This document shows positions 52,027 to 61,193 of a stretch of 64,000 bases of DNA, in pieces. The position numbers were made by a program, and so were the translations under genes. This DNA is from Cytobacillus luteolus (GTDB taxonomy: Bacteria > Bacillota > Bacilli > Bacillales > Bacillaceae_L). The stretch lies in NCBI RefSeq assembly GCF_017873715.1, contig NZ_JAGGKM010000003.1, positions 574,118 to 638,117 of the forward strand, given 5' to 3'. The notes below the pieces were generated by a model. It was not told where the DNA came from. It did not search any database and saw only the letters and a list, made by a program, of their open reading frames with translations. Numbering within the stretch: position 1 is the first letter of the stretch; every line of letters begins with the position of its first letter.

Positions 52027-52329
52027 TTAGACTGTAATCAGTATTTTAAGACTATCCATTAATTTTAACAGTTTTGACATTTAAATACTAAAAAATTGTG
52101 CTAAGGTTACATAAGAGTATCTTTCTTGCTTATAAAATTTGACAGGATTTTTAAACTTATAAAAAAAAGTAGAAAAACATCGTTTCTCCGTGTAAAATTT
52201 AATCAAAAAATAACATCCATTTTGAATTATAGGAGGAAACTAGTCCAAAATAAGAACTAAATTAGCCTGATTTGTTATAAATGATCTAAGATTTCCACCA
52301 CTATATTAATTTGAAAAGGTTGATGCAAG
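52027..52329. other. Intergenic region upstream of the prolyl hydroxylase gene
   Basis: About 300 AT-rich bases between divergent genes. TTGACA occurs at two places (about 52074 and 52139), but neither has a clean -10 at 17 bp. A GGAGGA without a following open frame lies near 52232. I see no gene. Confidence 0.4.
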
Positions 52330-52986
52330 TTGACAATGGATGCTCACGATATAACAATTAAAGAGCCAACGATTTTTAATCATATTGGAAATAAAATCAA
52401 AACTGATGATAGAGAGATTAACATCATAGCGAGACTAGAAGAACCACTTGTTGTCATTTTAGGTAATGTACTAAGTGATGAAGAGTGCGATCAATTAATA
52501 GAGTTCTCAAAAAGTAGAATTCAGCGTTCTAAAATAGGAAATGCACGAGAAGTAAATGAAATGAGGACGAGTAGCGGTACTTTTTTGGAAGAAGGAGAAA
52601 ATGATATCGTTGCTAGAATAGAGAAGAGAATTTCTCAAATCATGAATATCCCTGTTGATCATGCCGAGAGTTTGCACATCCTTAATTATGAAGTTGGGCA
52701 AGAGTACAAGGCGCATTTTGACTTTTTCGCATCTACAAGTAAGGCCGCAAGTAATCCAAGAATTAGTACACTCGTTATGTACTTGAATGATGTAGAGCAA
52801 GGAGGAGAAACCTATTTTCCAAAACTGAACTTCTCCGTATCTCCTCAAAAAGGGATGGCAGTCTATTTTGAGTATTTTTATAATGATGCAGCTTTAAACG
52901 ATCTGACGTTACATGGTGGTGCACCGGTAATTGTAGGAGATAAGTGGGCTGCAACACAATGGATGAGAAGACAAAGGGTAAGATAA
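52330..52986 (+). CDS. 2-oxoglutarate/Fe(II) prolyl 4-hydroxylase
   Basis: This protein of about 218 aa has the double-stranded beta-helix core with iron ligands His and Asp in EYKAHFDFF (about residues 126-132) and distal His in LTLHGGAPV (about 197), and the 2-oxoglutarate Lys in GDKWAATQW. RTSSGTFL is also typical. It resembles the short bacterial prolyl 4-hydroxylases of the B. anthracis type, which act on collagen-like or proline-rich peptides. The start may be TTG 52330 or ATG 52336; no strong ribosome site is visible. Confidence 0.9.
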   Translation: MTMDAHDITIKEPTIFNHIGNKIKTDDREINIIARLEEPLVVILGNVLSDEECDQLIEFSKSRIQRSKIGNAREVNEMRTSSGTFLEEGENDIVARIEKRISQIMNIPVDHAESLHILNYEVGQEYKAHFDFFASTSKAASNPRISTLVMYLNDVEQGGETYFPKLNFSVSPQKGMAVYFEYFYNDAALNDLTLHGGAPVIVGDKWAATQWMRRQRVR

Positions 52987-53008
52987 AAAGATTATTTCTA
53001 TAAATTAT

Positions 53009-53038
53009 AAGCCGTGCTCTAGAGGAGTATGGCTTTTT
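53009..53038 (+). terminator. Terminator after the prolyl hydroxylase gene
   Basis: AAGCCGTGCTC pairs with GAGTATGGCTT (two wobbles) and TTTT follows. Confidence 0.75.
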
Positions 53039-53079
53039 AATGTTGAAATAAACATGTATGTCTTAAGGGGGATGTTAGG

Positions 53080-54018
53080 ATGGAATTACAAGAGAAATTT
53101 GTACAATCAGTCCGAATGTATTTCAATCTTCAAGGAGAAAAGTGGTTGAGTAGACTTCCTGAAATCATCCAATACTGTGAAAATAAGTGGAATTTACAGA
53201 TGGAAGAACCATATGCTCTTTCAATTAATTATGTTGCGCCAGCTGTTATGGAAAATGGAAGCGAGGTAGTAGTGAAGATCTGTATTCCTGGTAAAGGGTT
53301 TCAAGACGAACTAGCAGTATTGCGGTTATATAATGGAAAAGGCATGGTTAAGCTTATCGAATATGACCAAGATAATGGTATTTTCATTCTAGAAAAGTTA
53401 ACACCAGGAGGTACCCTTGCCGAGGTACATGATGATGAGGAGGCCTGTCGGATTGCGGCAAATGTTGTTAGGAAGTTATCAGTAGTAGCTCCAAAAAATT
53501 GCAAAATACCATCCGTTAAGGCGAGAGAGGATAATCTAAGAGAAATTGTTGAGAAACATCCTAATGGTATCGGTCCTTTTTCAAAAAAAACTCTTGAAAA
53601 GGCACTGAATATTTTTACATATCTAAACAACACTACAACTCAGCAATATCTTCTTCATGGTGATTTTCATCATTATAATGTACTTTCTTCAGAGAACAAC
53701 CATTGGACAGCAATTGACCCTAAGGGCTTAATTGGAGAAATTGAGTATGATTTGATTCAATATATGTTAAATAAGCTCCCTGAAAACAATGCTTATGATG
53801 TAATTAAAAAAAGAGTGGAGATTTTTACTGAGGAATTAAATTTAAGTGAACAAAGACTTTTACTTTGGGGTTATTGCCATACGGTATTATCAACCTCGTG
53901 GAGTGTTGATGATAAAGATAACTATGAGACTAGTTTTTTTCAAGGAGTAGCAATATTTGAAAAGCTTTATGAAGAACAGTTTGGATATATAGATGAAATA
54001 GAGACATGGAGTGAATAA
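53080..54018 (+). CDS. Aminoglycoside/hydroxyurea phosphotransferase-like kinase
   Basis: A 312 aa protein with the APH-type kinase fold. VVVKICIPGKGFQDELAVLR carries the ATP-binding Lys and Glu, LLHGDFHHYNVLSS the catalytic loop (HGDxHxxN) and AIDPKGLIGE the metal-binding Asp. The DPKG motif is typical of APH(6)/hydroxyurea kinases, which phosphorylate streptomycin or related compounds. Chromosomal members often act on unknown metabolites, so resistance should not be assumed. Confidence 0.88.
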   Translation: MELQEKFVQSVRMYFNLQGEKWLSRLPEIIQYCENKWNLQMEEPYALSINYVAPAVMENGSEVVVKICIPGKGFQDELAVLRLYNGKGMVKLIEYDQDNGIFILEKLTPGGTLAEVHDDEEACRIAANVVRKLSVVAPKNCKIPSVKAREDNLREIVEKHPNGIGPFSKKTLEKALNIFTYLNNTTTQQYLLHGDFHHYNVLSSENNHWTAIDPKGLIGEIEYDLIQYMLNKLPENNAYDVIKKRVEIFTEELNLSEQRLLLWGYCHTVLSTSWSVDDKDNYETSFFQGVAIFEKLYEEQFGYIDEIETWSE

Positions 54019-54332
54019 ATAAAGGATAGACTAACTTAACTATCCAAGAAGAGATTAGAGAATTAATAAGCCAGGTCGATTCTTCTTGAAAATACAGTTG
54101 GTACCTTAAAGTATGGCTCCCAAACACAGAAGGTCTGGAATCGCTGTTTATTTATGCTGACCTATTCGGGTATTAAGAAAGTAATCGAACTTGAGACTAA
54201 TCTTCTTGTGAACAGAAAATTAAAGTTGTCCTAAGGAATACCAGCTTCCTAAGGATAGTTAGCTCTTGTATAATTACCTCTTGATAAAAATTGTAAGCGT
54301 TGTCATACTCATAGTAAAGGGGGAGTTACACA
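54019..54332. other. Intergenic region upstream of kynA
   Basis: These 314 bases contain no gene that I can recognise. CCTAAGGA occurs twice as a direct repeat (about 54230 and 54252). A TATAAT lies near 54270, about 63 bp before the kynA start, but no good -35 is visible 17 bp upstream. I found no T-box or riboswitch signature. Confidence 0.4.
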
Positions 54333-55178
54333 GTGACGGAAAACAAAAGCAGCCAACCAGAAACAAAAGAAGGAATACATAAAGATTTTACAAATGATAT
54401 GACTTACGGTGATTATCTTCAATTAGATAAAATATTATCGAGTCAGCAGGGATTATCAGGTCACCATGATGAAATGTTATTTATTATCATCCATCAAGCA
54501 AGTGAATTGTGGATGAAGCTTATTTTACATGAGATGAATGCAGCGAAAGAGAGCATATTACGAAATGAACTTGAACCAGCTTTTAAAATGCTATCAAGGG
54601 TATCAAGAATACAACAGCAGCTAATCCAGTCATGGGATGTATTATCAACACTAACGCCCGCTGAATATATGGAGTTTAGAGAAAAGCTAGGGCGTTCATC
54701 TGGTTTTCAATCCTTTCAAAATCGTTTAATCGAATTTACTTTAGGGCATAAAAAAGAGGGAGTATTATCTGTATACAAACATCAGCCAGAATTATATGAG
54801 ATTTTACAGTCGGCTTTAGAAGACAAAAGTATTTATGATGCAGCCATTCTTGCTATGTCTAAACGAGGATTAGGCATTGATGCAGAATGTTTAGATCGAG
54901 ACTGGACGGAAGATTATACAGTGAATACGAGTGTTGAAGAGGCGTGGTTAACCGTATACCGGGATGTAAATAAATACTGGGATTTATATGAACTTGCAGA
55001 AAAGTTAGTTGATATCGAAAATAAACAACAGCTTTGGCGTTATAACCACATGATTACTGTAGAACGAATTATAGGGCATAAGCCTGGTACAGGTGGATCA
55101 GCAGGAGTCTCTTATCTGAAGCAAGTGATTGAACACCGCTTTTTCCCTGAGCTTTGGAGTATACGAACAAAACTATAA
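54333..55178 (+). CDS. kynA: Tryptophan 2,3-dioxygenase
   Basis: A 281 aa protein with the family hallmarks [33 protein letters not shown] (substrate pocket), [42 protein letters not shown] with the heme-ligand His, and a C-terminal FFPELW. It oxidises L-tryptophan to N-formylkynurenine, the first step of the kynurenine pathway. In many Bacillus species kynA sits with kynB and kynU; here the neighbours are unrelated, so the rest of the pathway must be elsewhere or absent. Confidence 0.96.
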   Translation: MTENKSSQPETKEGIHKDFTNDMTYGDYLQLDKILSSQQGLSGHHDEMLFIIIHQASELWMKLILHEMNAAKESILRNELEPAFKMLSRVSRIQQQLIQSWDVLSTLTPAEYMEFREKLGRSSGFQSFQNRLIEFTLGHKKEGVLSVYKHQPELYEILQSALEDKSIYDAAILAMSKRGLGIDAECLDRDWTEDYTVNTSVEEAWLTVYRDVNKYWDLYELAEKLVDIENKQQLWRYNHMITVERIIGHKPGTGGSAGVSYLKQVIEHRFFPELWSIRTKL

Positions 55179-55198
55179 ATGATGAAGGAGATGGAAAA

Positions 55199-55699
55199 AT
55201 GAATCCTATTAAGGATCACATCAAAGAAAATTTAGATGTTTTATTTGTTGGTTTTAATCCTAGTATCCGCTCATCCGAAACAGGACATCATTTTTCCAAT
55301 CCAAACAATCGCTTTTGGACGATTTTACATAAAGCAGGCATAACACCGAGAAAATACGATACCACTGAGGACTATAAGTTGCTGGATTTAGGCTATGGGC
55401 TTACCAATATTGTTGCTAGACCAACAAAGGCAGCAGATGAAATAACGAAAGAAGAGTATTTAGAGGGAAGTAAGGAATTAAAACGAAAATTTGCCTATTA
55501 TAAACCAAAGATTGTTTGTTATGTTGGAAAAGGAGTCTACCAAGAGTTAAGCGGGAAAAAGAAAATTCCTTGGGGTGCTCAGGAGGAATCAGTTGTACCC
55601 GGAACCATTGACTTTGTTGCACCATCGTCTAGTGGATTAGTTCGAATGAAAATTGATGAAATTGTTGAGATTTATAAGGGGTTGAAGGACATTTTGTGA
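55199..55699 (+). CDS. mug: Mismatch-specific uracil/thymine DNA glycosylase, Mug type
   Basis: ATG 55199 (MNPIKDHIKE) follows GAAGGAG. The 166 aa protein has the Mug motif GFNPSIRSSETGHHFSNPNNRFW, where the Asn of GFNP is the catalytic residue, and a C-terminal PSSSGLVR in place of the usual NPSGLSR intercalation loop. It removes uracil or thymine mispaired with guanine. The gene follows kynA by 20 bp and is probably co-transcribed, although the functions are unrelated. Confidence 0.9.
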   Translation: MNPIKDHIKENLDVLFVGFNPSIRSSETGHHFSNPNNRFWTILHKAGITPRKYDTTEDYKLLDLGYGLTNIVARPTKAADEITKEEYLEGSKELKRKFAYYKPKIVCYVGKGVYQELSGKKKIPWGAQEESVVPGTIDFVAPSSSGLVRMKIDEIVEIYKGLKDIL

Positions 55700-55706
55700 T
55701 GAATTT

Positions 55707-55746
55707 GCTGCTTTTCCAGTTTATTGTAACCGGAGGCAGCTTTTTT
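55707..55746 (+). terminator. Terminator of the kynA-mug unit
   Basis: GCTGC pairs with GCAGC around an inner CC/GG pair, and six Ts follow. Confidence 0.7.
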
Positions 55747-55804
55747 GGTGTAGAATTTAGGTTAACAGACCAATAAAAAATTATAAGATTCTAGTACTAT
55801 CAAA

Positions 55805-55916
55805 TTATTCGTCTAGTCGTATAAGAAATTCGTCTATATTGGAATATATTCGCGGAAGTTTAAATATTCTCGTCTACAGCCCTAAAATATTCGTCTAACA
55901 AAATAAATATTCGTCT
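55805..55916. repeat. Short repeat array, period 20-21 bp, six units
   Basis: ATTCGTCTA-like units have CGTCT (or CGCGG at the third) at 55810, 55831, 55851, 55871, 55892 and 55912, so the spacing is 21, 20, 20, 21 and 20 bp. The array lies 50 bp before the AraC-type regulator gene at 55963. It is non-coding. Confidence 0.8.
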
Positions 55917-55962
55917 TACTCTAAATAGCAATTTCTATTCCGATAAAGGAGCGATACACCGT

Positions 55963-57456
55963 ATGAAAAAACTACTTATTGCAGACCGTGATCACAATGA
56001 ACGAATTGGCATTCAGTGGCTAGTTTCTTCTTATTCGCTCCCGTTTGACAAAATTTTTTTAGTTGAAAATATAGAAGACTTAGTCGTGACATTAGAGAAT
56101 GAACTCCCAGAATACGTAATCATTGAGCTAGATATGATTCCATCTAACCAGTGGGCTCGTATTAAGAAGCTCGTTCAACGCTATTCGAAACAAATCATTG
56201 TAACCACAACGGAAAGAACGTTTGAGCGTGCTGTGCAAGCTGTGGAGATTCAGGCTAGTAATCTCCTAGTTAAACCACATTCACCAGAATTCATCCGTAA
56301 AACATTATATAAGTGCCTTCACGATCAAACAAGTGTGGCAAAAGAATATAACCCCAGTAAGGCCACTTTCTCAAATATGGTAAGCTACCAATCACTTTTT
56401 ATCGAAGAGGCTCCAAAAGGCAAACCGTATCAACTATGTATTTTGCAAATGGAAAATAAATACAGCATACTCTTACTTAGACATTTTTTACAAGAATACG
56501 AGTTTTCAATTAGGCCGGTGATCCTTCCATTAACAGACATCGTTGTATGTGTATTTGAAGATGAAAACCCTCAAATTAGGCAAGAATTGAATCTTCTATT
56601 ATTAAATTGGAATGAACGCTATGAAGAGCCATTGGCTATAGTGCTACACTCGTTGTCGGACGAAAGTTTGTCACTTCGCCAAATGTATATCCAAGCCCGT
56701 CATGCTCTTGAACTAACATTTTATAAAGGATACAGACAAATAATTAGCATTGATGAGGAGTGGAAATGGGGAAGAGTTGAACCGTTCCTAAGTCCAACTG
56801 AACAAAGAGATTGGATTGAAATGCTTCACAACAATAACCACGAACAAATGAAAACTTGGATGTACCAAGAATTCCTAAATATACACGAACCCTATCCAGA
56901 GCCTGGTTTAATAAGGACAAGGCTGACAAGTATATTAGCTCAGATTCGCAGATTTATGAAAACGTATGGACTTGATCAAGATTTATATGAGAAGCACTAT
57001 CATCAGGTGTTTGAAACGATTCTGTATAGTCCAGTACTGCATAGAATAGTTCAAGAGATTCTGCTCTTTATCTATCAACTATTAGAAGGTGTGATTAGGC
57101 ATCAAGAATCATCCAAAATGGATGTGATTGAACGTGGAATTCAGTATGTTGAAACTCATTTTCGTGATAAAACCTTATCCTTACAAAAAGTGGCTGAGTT
57201 CGTTGAGCGCAGTCCAGCTTATTACAGTCACTTACTTGTAAAAAAGCATGGTCTATCTCTTAGTCAGCTAATAACAAACAGTAGAGTGAAGGAAGCTAAA
57301 AAACTACTACTAGAAACACAGCTAAATATCCAAGAAATTGCAGCAGAATCTGGCTTTGCAAACGGTAACTATTTTAGCCGTATTTTTAAAGAACAAACAG
57401 GCATGACTCCTAGTGACTTTCGAAAACAAGGTTATCAGAATAATAGAATTCATTGA
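55963..57456 (+). CDS. YesN-type AraC response regulator with atypical receiver
   Basis: A 497 aa protein with an N-terminal receiver-like domain (residues 1-120), a middle region, and a C-terminal AraC domain (SLQKVAEFVERSPAYYSHLL, IQEIAAESGFANGNYFSRIF, MTPSDFRKQGY). In the receiver LLIADRD replaces VDDE, LPEYVIIELDM puts Glu55 where the phosphoacceptor Asp normally stands, and LLVKP keeps the Lys. It may therefore not be phosphorylated in the usual way. No histidine kinase gene is adjacent. A vanW-family gene follows by 21 bp. Confidence 0.85.
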   Translation: MKKLLIADRDHNERIGIQWLVSSYSLPFDKIFLVENIEDLVVTLENELPEYVIIELDMIPSNQWARIKKLVQRYSKQIIVTTTERTFERAVQAVEIQASNLLVKPHSPEFIRKTLYKCLHDQTSVAKEYNPSKATFSNMVSYQSLFIEEAPKGKPYQLCILQMENKYSILLLRHFLQEYEFSIRPVILPLTDIVVCVFEDENPQIRQELNLLLLNWNERYEEPLAIVLHSLSDESLSLRQMYIQARHALELTFYKGYRQIISIDEEWKWGRVEPFLSPTEQRDWIEMLHNNNHEQMKTWMYQEFLNIHEPYPEPGLIRTRLTSILAQIRRFMKTYGLDQDLYEKHYHQVFETILYSPVLHRIVQEILLFIYQLLEGVIRHQESSKMDVIERGIQYVETHFRDKTLSLQKVAEFVERSPAYYSHLLVKKHGLSLSQLITNSRVKEAKKLLLETQLNIQEIAAESGFANGNYFSRIFKEQTGMTPSDFRKQGYQNNRIH

Positions 57457-57477
57457 TATAGAAAAAGGAGTGAAAAA

Positions 57478-58305
57478 ATGACATCGTTACAACCAATAAA
57501 GAGAGGCAAGTTAAGAATCTATCTAGGGAAGAAGTATTACCGGATGAAACGCTATGCCCAGTGGTATACGGGAGATAAAAAGTATGCCCTGAAAAAAGAG
57601 TCATCAAGGTTGCCAAATATAATATTTACTCATAACACGCTCTTATTACGTCAACTCAAAGATGTTGATATGTGGCTCCAACATAACAAGATTAAGAATC
57701 TAGCAATCGCAATTAAGCAACTAAATACGATTGTGATCAAACCAGGTGAAACCTTTTCTTATTGGCGCTTAATCGGGAACACTACTAAAAGAAAAGGTTA
57801 TGTGGATGGAATGATTCTTCATTACGGAAAAGTTACAACAGGTGTGGGAGGGGGACTGTGTCAGTTATCAAACCTTATCTATTGGATGACACTACATACA
57901 CCACTTACTGTTACGGAGCGGTACAGACACAGCTACGATGTATTTCCGGACTCCAAAAGAAGTCAGCCGTTCGGAAGTGGAGCAACCTGTGCTTTTAATT
58001 ATCTAGATTTGCAAATAAAAAACGAAACAAACCAATCATATCAACTTATTGTCTACTTAACACACACCCACTTGGTCGGAGAATGGCGAGCAGAATACCC
58101 TAAAACAAGAACATACGAAGTCTATGAAAAGGAACACAGCATCACAGCTGAGTATTGGGGAGGCTATGTAAGACAAAATACAATCTATCGAAAAGTCTAC
58201 AACATAGAAAAAGAATTAATTGATGATGAATTCATAGCAGAAAATCGCGCTATCATGATGTATGAGCCTTTTCTTGAAGATAAACAATCGACCGGAACAA
58301 AGTAG
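57478..58305 (+). CDS. VanW family protein
   Basis: A 275 aa protein behind AAAAAGGAGTG. The VanW domain is clear: IKPGETFSYWRLIGNTTKRKGYVDGMIL, TGVGGGLCQLSNLIYWMTLH and ERYRHSYDVFPDSKR. No signal peptide or membrane helix is evident, unlike many YoaR-like VanW proteins. VanW genes occur in some vancomycin-resistance clusters, but their function is unknown and no vanHAX-type gene is present here. Confidence 0.9.
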   Translation: MTSLQPIKRGKLRIYLGKKYYRMKRYAQWYTGDKKYALKKESSRLPNIIFTHNTLLLRQLKDVDMWLQHNKIKNLAIAIKQLNTIVIKPGETFSYWRLIGNTTKRKGYVDGMILHYGKVTTGVGGGLCQLSNLIYWMTLHTPLTVTERYRHSYDVFPDSKRSQPFGSGATCAFNYLDLQIKNETNQSYQLIVYLTHTHLVGEWRAEYPKTRTYEVYEKEHSITAEYWGGYVRQNTIYRKVYNIEKELIDDEFIAENRAIMMYEPFLEDKQSTGTK

Positions 58306-58341
58306 AAACAGAGTAACTTAAGTGCTCTTTTTCTGCTTTTA
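58304..58341 (+). terminator. Terminator after the vanW gene
   Basis: AGAAACAGAG pairs with CTCTTTTTCT (one mismatch) with an 11-nt loop; T-rich sequence follows. Confidence 0.6.
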
Positions 58342-58394
58342 TTTTTTGTTTACTTAAAAGTTAATAGTTAATCTTTATATATTTTTATAAAAAT

Positions 58395-58423
58395 TGAAAA
58401 GCCAAAAATTACAATTGACCGTC
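58395..58423 (+). promoter_or_regulatory. Weak candidate ECF-type promoter
   Basis: TGAAAA (58395) and CGTC (58420) upstream of the sigma gene resemble the TGAAAC and CGTC elements of ECF promoters, which would suggest autoregulation. The 19-bp gap is longer than the usual 16-17, so this is tentative. Confidence 0.25.
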
Positions 58424-58450
58424 TAATAAGTATAAAGGAAAAATAAGTAG

Positions 58451-58987
58451 GTGATTCACATCAATATTCAATTAGTGAAAAAGGCGCAAAAAGGTAATGA
58501 AGATGCCTTTTTGGAGCTTTTTCAAATGTATGAAGTAGATCTTTACAAAACAGCATTTGTTTATTTGAAAAATAAAGAAGAGGCACTAGATGCTGTACAA
58601 GAAACGGCGTATCGTTCTTTTAAGTCAATTAATAATCTTAAAGAACCTAAGTATTTTAAAACGTGGATTATCAGAATTGTGATAAGTTGTTCCATGGATA
58701 TTTTAAGAAAGCGTCAAAAAGTAGTTTATCTATATCCTGAATATGAAGAAACAGTGAAGGATACGGAAGAAGATGATATCCCACTGTCATTGACACTTAA
58801 AGACTTAGTGGAGAATTTAAATCATCAAGAAAAAGGAGTCATTGTATTACGCTTTTATTATGATTATACACTTAAAGAAATTGCAGAAATTCAAGATCTC
58901 CCTCTAGGAACGGTTAAGACTATATTGTACCGTTCATTGAAGAAACTAAGGCAGTATGCAAAGGAGGGTCAACTATATGAGCAATGA
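58451..58987 (+). CDS. ECF-type RNA polymerase sigma factor
   Basis: A 178 aa protein from GTG 58451. Region 2 reads FLELFQMYEVDLYKTAFVYLKNKEEALDAVQETAYRSFKSI and region 4 GVIVLRFYYDYTLKEIAEI followed by LPLGTVKTILYRSLKKLR. It resembles the sigma factors paired with DUF4179-type anti-sigma proteins in Bacillus. The partner starts before this gene ends. The regulon is unknown. Confidence 0.92.
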   Translation: MIHINIQLVKKAQKGNEDAFLELFQMYEVDLYKTAFVYLKNKEEALDAVQETAYRSFKSINNLKEPKYFKTWIIRIVISCSMDILRKRQKVVYLYPEYEETVKDTEEDDIPLSLTLKDLVENLNHQEKGVIVLRFYYDYTLKEIAEIQDLPLGTVKTILYRSLKKLRQYAKEGQLYEQ

Positions 58988-60245
58988 AATTAAAAGACAA
59001 CTTGATAAAATTGAGATTCCACAGGAGCTACACCAAAGAGTAAAGGTAGGTGTGGAGCATGCAAAAAGTGAGGCAAAGGCTAATAAACGAGGAATGTTTA
59101 AGAACAGAAAAATTCTTAGTGCATCGATTGCGGCGATCCTTCTCTTTTCTGCAACATTTTTTCATACAGAGGTATTAGCAGCTGTAAAAAAAGCACTTCA
59201 ATTTGTGCCAGGGATTGGTCTCGTTCAAGAAGATGATGTACCAATGGAAAGATATATATTACAAAACCCTGTGACAATGAATGTGGGCAATGGAATTGTT
59301 GTTGTAAATGGTTTGATGGTGGATGAAAAAATGACAATCGTAGAAGTTGAAGCAAAGCGCATTCCTTCAAAACAGACCCTGTCTATTATAAATAGGGATG
59401 GTCATGAAATTAAACTATCTGATGCAAGTACAATTACATCATCTGGGGAGTGGAAAGCTACCTATTGGCATGATGGTCCTATCAATATTTCTGAAGAAAT
59501 CCAGCTAGTCTTAGGTGGCAATAAAAAAATTGTTATTCCTATTACTCTTGAAAAAGCTAAAACGTATGAGAGCTTAAATGATTTAGGTGAGGTTTCAAGT
59601 GTAAGGGGAGTTGAAATAATAGCTATCCCTCAGCGGGTTGAGGATAAAGTAAGAGTTAGTTTTGTATCACAGCACCCGAAAGATTTTAGAATTGATCAGT
59701 ATGGAATACATCAAATGTATGCAAGGGAAGAAAAGTCACTTTCGGTTAGTGACAACAAAGGCCGGGAATATGCGGTAGAACAAGTATCAGGTTTCTTAGA
59801 CCCAAGTGAATTTTATTTTACATTAGAAAAAGACGATGTGGAGCGCTATGTCGTTGAAATTCCAGAAATATATGTTAGTTACTCAGACGAGAAACAGGTA
59901 AGGCTAGATATTCCAGAAGATGAAGCAACCCTAGATGTACATTTTACCTTGTCAGAATTTCCAGTTCGGTTAACTAAAATAAAGAGGATAGAAGATAATA
60001 AAGTTCGACTCTATGTAGATGTTAATTTTACCGAACAAACTAACAAGCTTTTGCACAATTTTAGAATAATGGAATTGAGTCATATGGCCAAAATGAATGA
60101 AGATAGTGGTGAAGTATTATACTTCGAATTTGCTATCGAACCTCCTAAAAACAAGGTGAAATTAACATTTGGTGAACCACAAGTACTTATTAAAGGTCCA
60201 TGGACATTTGAATTACCAGTTGGAAAATATAAACTTGCGGAATAA
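58977..60245 (+). CDS. DUF4179-type anti-sigma factor
   Basis: ATG 58977 (MSNEIKRQLD) has GGAGGG upstream and overlaps the sigma gene by 11 bases. The 422 aa protein has a short cytoplasmic N-terminus (RQLDKIEIPQELHQRVKVG), one transmembrane helix (ILSASIAAILLFSATFF) and a large extracytoplasmic DUF4179/DUF5643-like domain. It should hold the sigma factor at the membrane until an envelope signal is sensed. The signal is unknown. Confidence 0.88.
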   Translation: MSNEIKRQLDKIEIPQELHQRVKVGVEHAKSEAKANKRGMFKNRKILSASIAAILLFSATFFHTEVLAAVKKALQFVPGIGLVQEDDVPMERYILQNPVTMNVGNGIVVVNGLMVDEKMTIVEVEAKRIPSKQTLSIINRDGHEIKLSDASTITSSGEWKATYWHDGPINISEEIQLVLGGNKKIVIPITLEKAKTYESLNDLGEVSSVRGVEIIAIPQRVEDKVRVSFVSQHPKDFRIDQYGIHQMYAREEKSLSVSDNKGREYAVEQVSGFLDPSEFYFTLEKDDVERYVVEIPEIYVSYSDEKQVRLDIPEDEATLDVHFTLSEFPVRLTKIKRIEDNKVRLYVDVNFTEQTNKLLHNFRIMELSHMAKMNEDSGEVLYFEFAIEPPKNKVKLTFGEPQVLIKGPWTFELPVGKYKLAE

Positions 60246-60250
60246 GCTAT

Positions 60251-60293
60251 TTAAGAAAAAAGACCGAATCTTTAGAATCGGTCTTTTTTCTTA
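60251..60293. terminator. Bidirectional terminator overlapping a stop codon
   Basis: TTAAGAAAAAAGACCGA pairs with TCGGTCTTTTTTCTTAA. The stop codon of the minus-strand gene lies in the loop and its last codons (KKKDRF) in one arm, so the hairpin serves both convergent genes. Confidence 0.85.
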
Positions 60294-61042
60294 AACCCAA
60301 ATTTCCCTAAAAAACGATGAAATGGACATTTTGATAACGATGTATCATCATCATGTAAAAAGTATTGTTTCCACTCGTAATTGTCTTCTTTTCCGTAGCT
60401 ATTTAAATCAGGGTGAACAGGGATACTATCGTATTTTTCAATTCTTTCACGGATTTTCGTTTTAATTTTCCCTGCTAAATGAGGGTTAGCATTAAATTCT
60501 TCAAGGACCCATCTTGGAGTAATTGCAAGTACAAAATAAGGAAAATTCCTACTTAACCGGTTTGTATGGGCAGGAGTACCACAATACATAAATAGCTTTT
60601 CCTGATTAAAGCAGAATTCCCAAACAGGGTCATGAGGATCAATTGGTATATTCTCTGGCCATTCACATTCATCTAACTCACCTAATCCATTTAACTGCTT
60701 CCAAAATAATTCCTCAAATTCTTCAACAGTATATTGAGTTTTCAGCTCTTCTGGTGTCTCGAAAAACACAATCAATGATGTATATTTACCTAAATCTCTA
60801 TATTTAGCAGAGTAATCACGAAGAAGCCCAGCCAAATCTTTAGTAGATTCCGAGGACCTAGGATCTGAAACAAATCCATAGCAAAATTGTCCAAGTGAAT
60901 GTCCCTGTGTTGCAGGGATGCATGGGAAAGGTCTATCTGTATCCTTTAACTTATGATCAAACAAATCTATGGCACTTCGTTGCCATGGAAGAAGGGAGAC
61001 TTGATGTTTTTGTGAGTCTGTAACTAATCCTTTGATGGTCAT
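60272..61042 (-). CDS. YqcI/YcgG family protein
   Basis: The start is ATG 61042 or GTG 61045, with GGAGG and an upstream AGGAG. The protein of about 256 aa has family segments RPFPCIPATQGHSLGQFCYGF, YTSLIVFFETPEE, FWKQLNGLGELDE and NRLSRNFPYFVLAITPRWVL. Cys and His residues (MYCGTPAHTNR, CPFHRF) are frequent and might bind metal or heme. The biochemical role is unsettled. Confidence 0.85.
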   Translation of the reverse strand: MTIKGLVTDSQKHQVSLLPWQRSAIDLFDHKLKDTDRPFPCIPATQGHSLGQFCYGFVSDPRSSESTKDLAGLLRDYSAKYRDLGKYTSLIVFFETPEELKTQYTVEEFEELFWKQLNGLGELDECEWPENIPIDPHDPVWEFCFNQEKLFMYCGTPAHTNRLSRNFPYFVLAITPRWVLEEFNANPHLAGKIKTKIRERIEKYDSIPVHPDLNSYGKEDNYEWKQYFLHDDDTSLSKCPFHRFLGKFGFKKKDRF

Positions 61043-61193
61043 CACCTCCAATTGCTCCTATAAGTTATGCTTTCAGTAAACTATTAGGTAATTGTCCTAA
61101 GAAAACTGGGCACCTCTTTCAATTTTGTATAAGGAAAATGTGTGAGATAAGGACTTGCCAGTAAGAATAAACATTAATGAGGGAGGTGTATGC

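Noticed and set aside
53080..54018. Antibiotic-resistance gene
   Set aside because: The APH(6)-like kinase fold is clear, but chromosomal members of this family often have other substrates, so resistance is not claimed.
54019..54332. T-box or riboswitch before kynA
   Set aside because: No T-box sequence, specifier stem or terminator/antiterminator pair could be found.
57478..58305. Part of a vancomycin-resistance cluster
   Set aside because: Only a VanW-family gene is present. No VanH, VanA, VanX or VanRS-type gene lies nearby.
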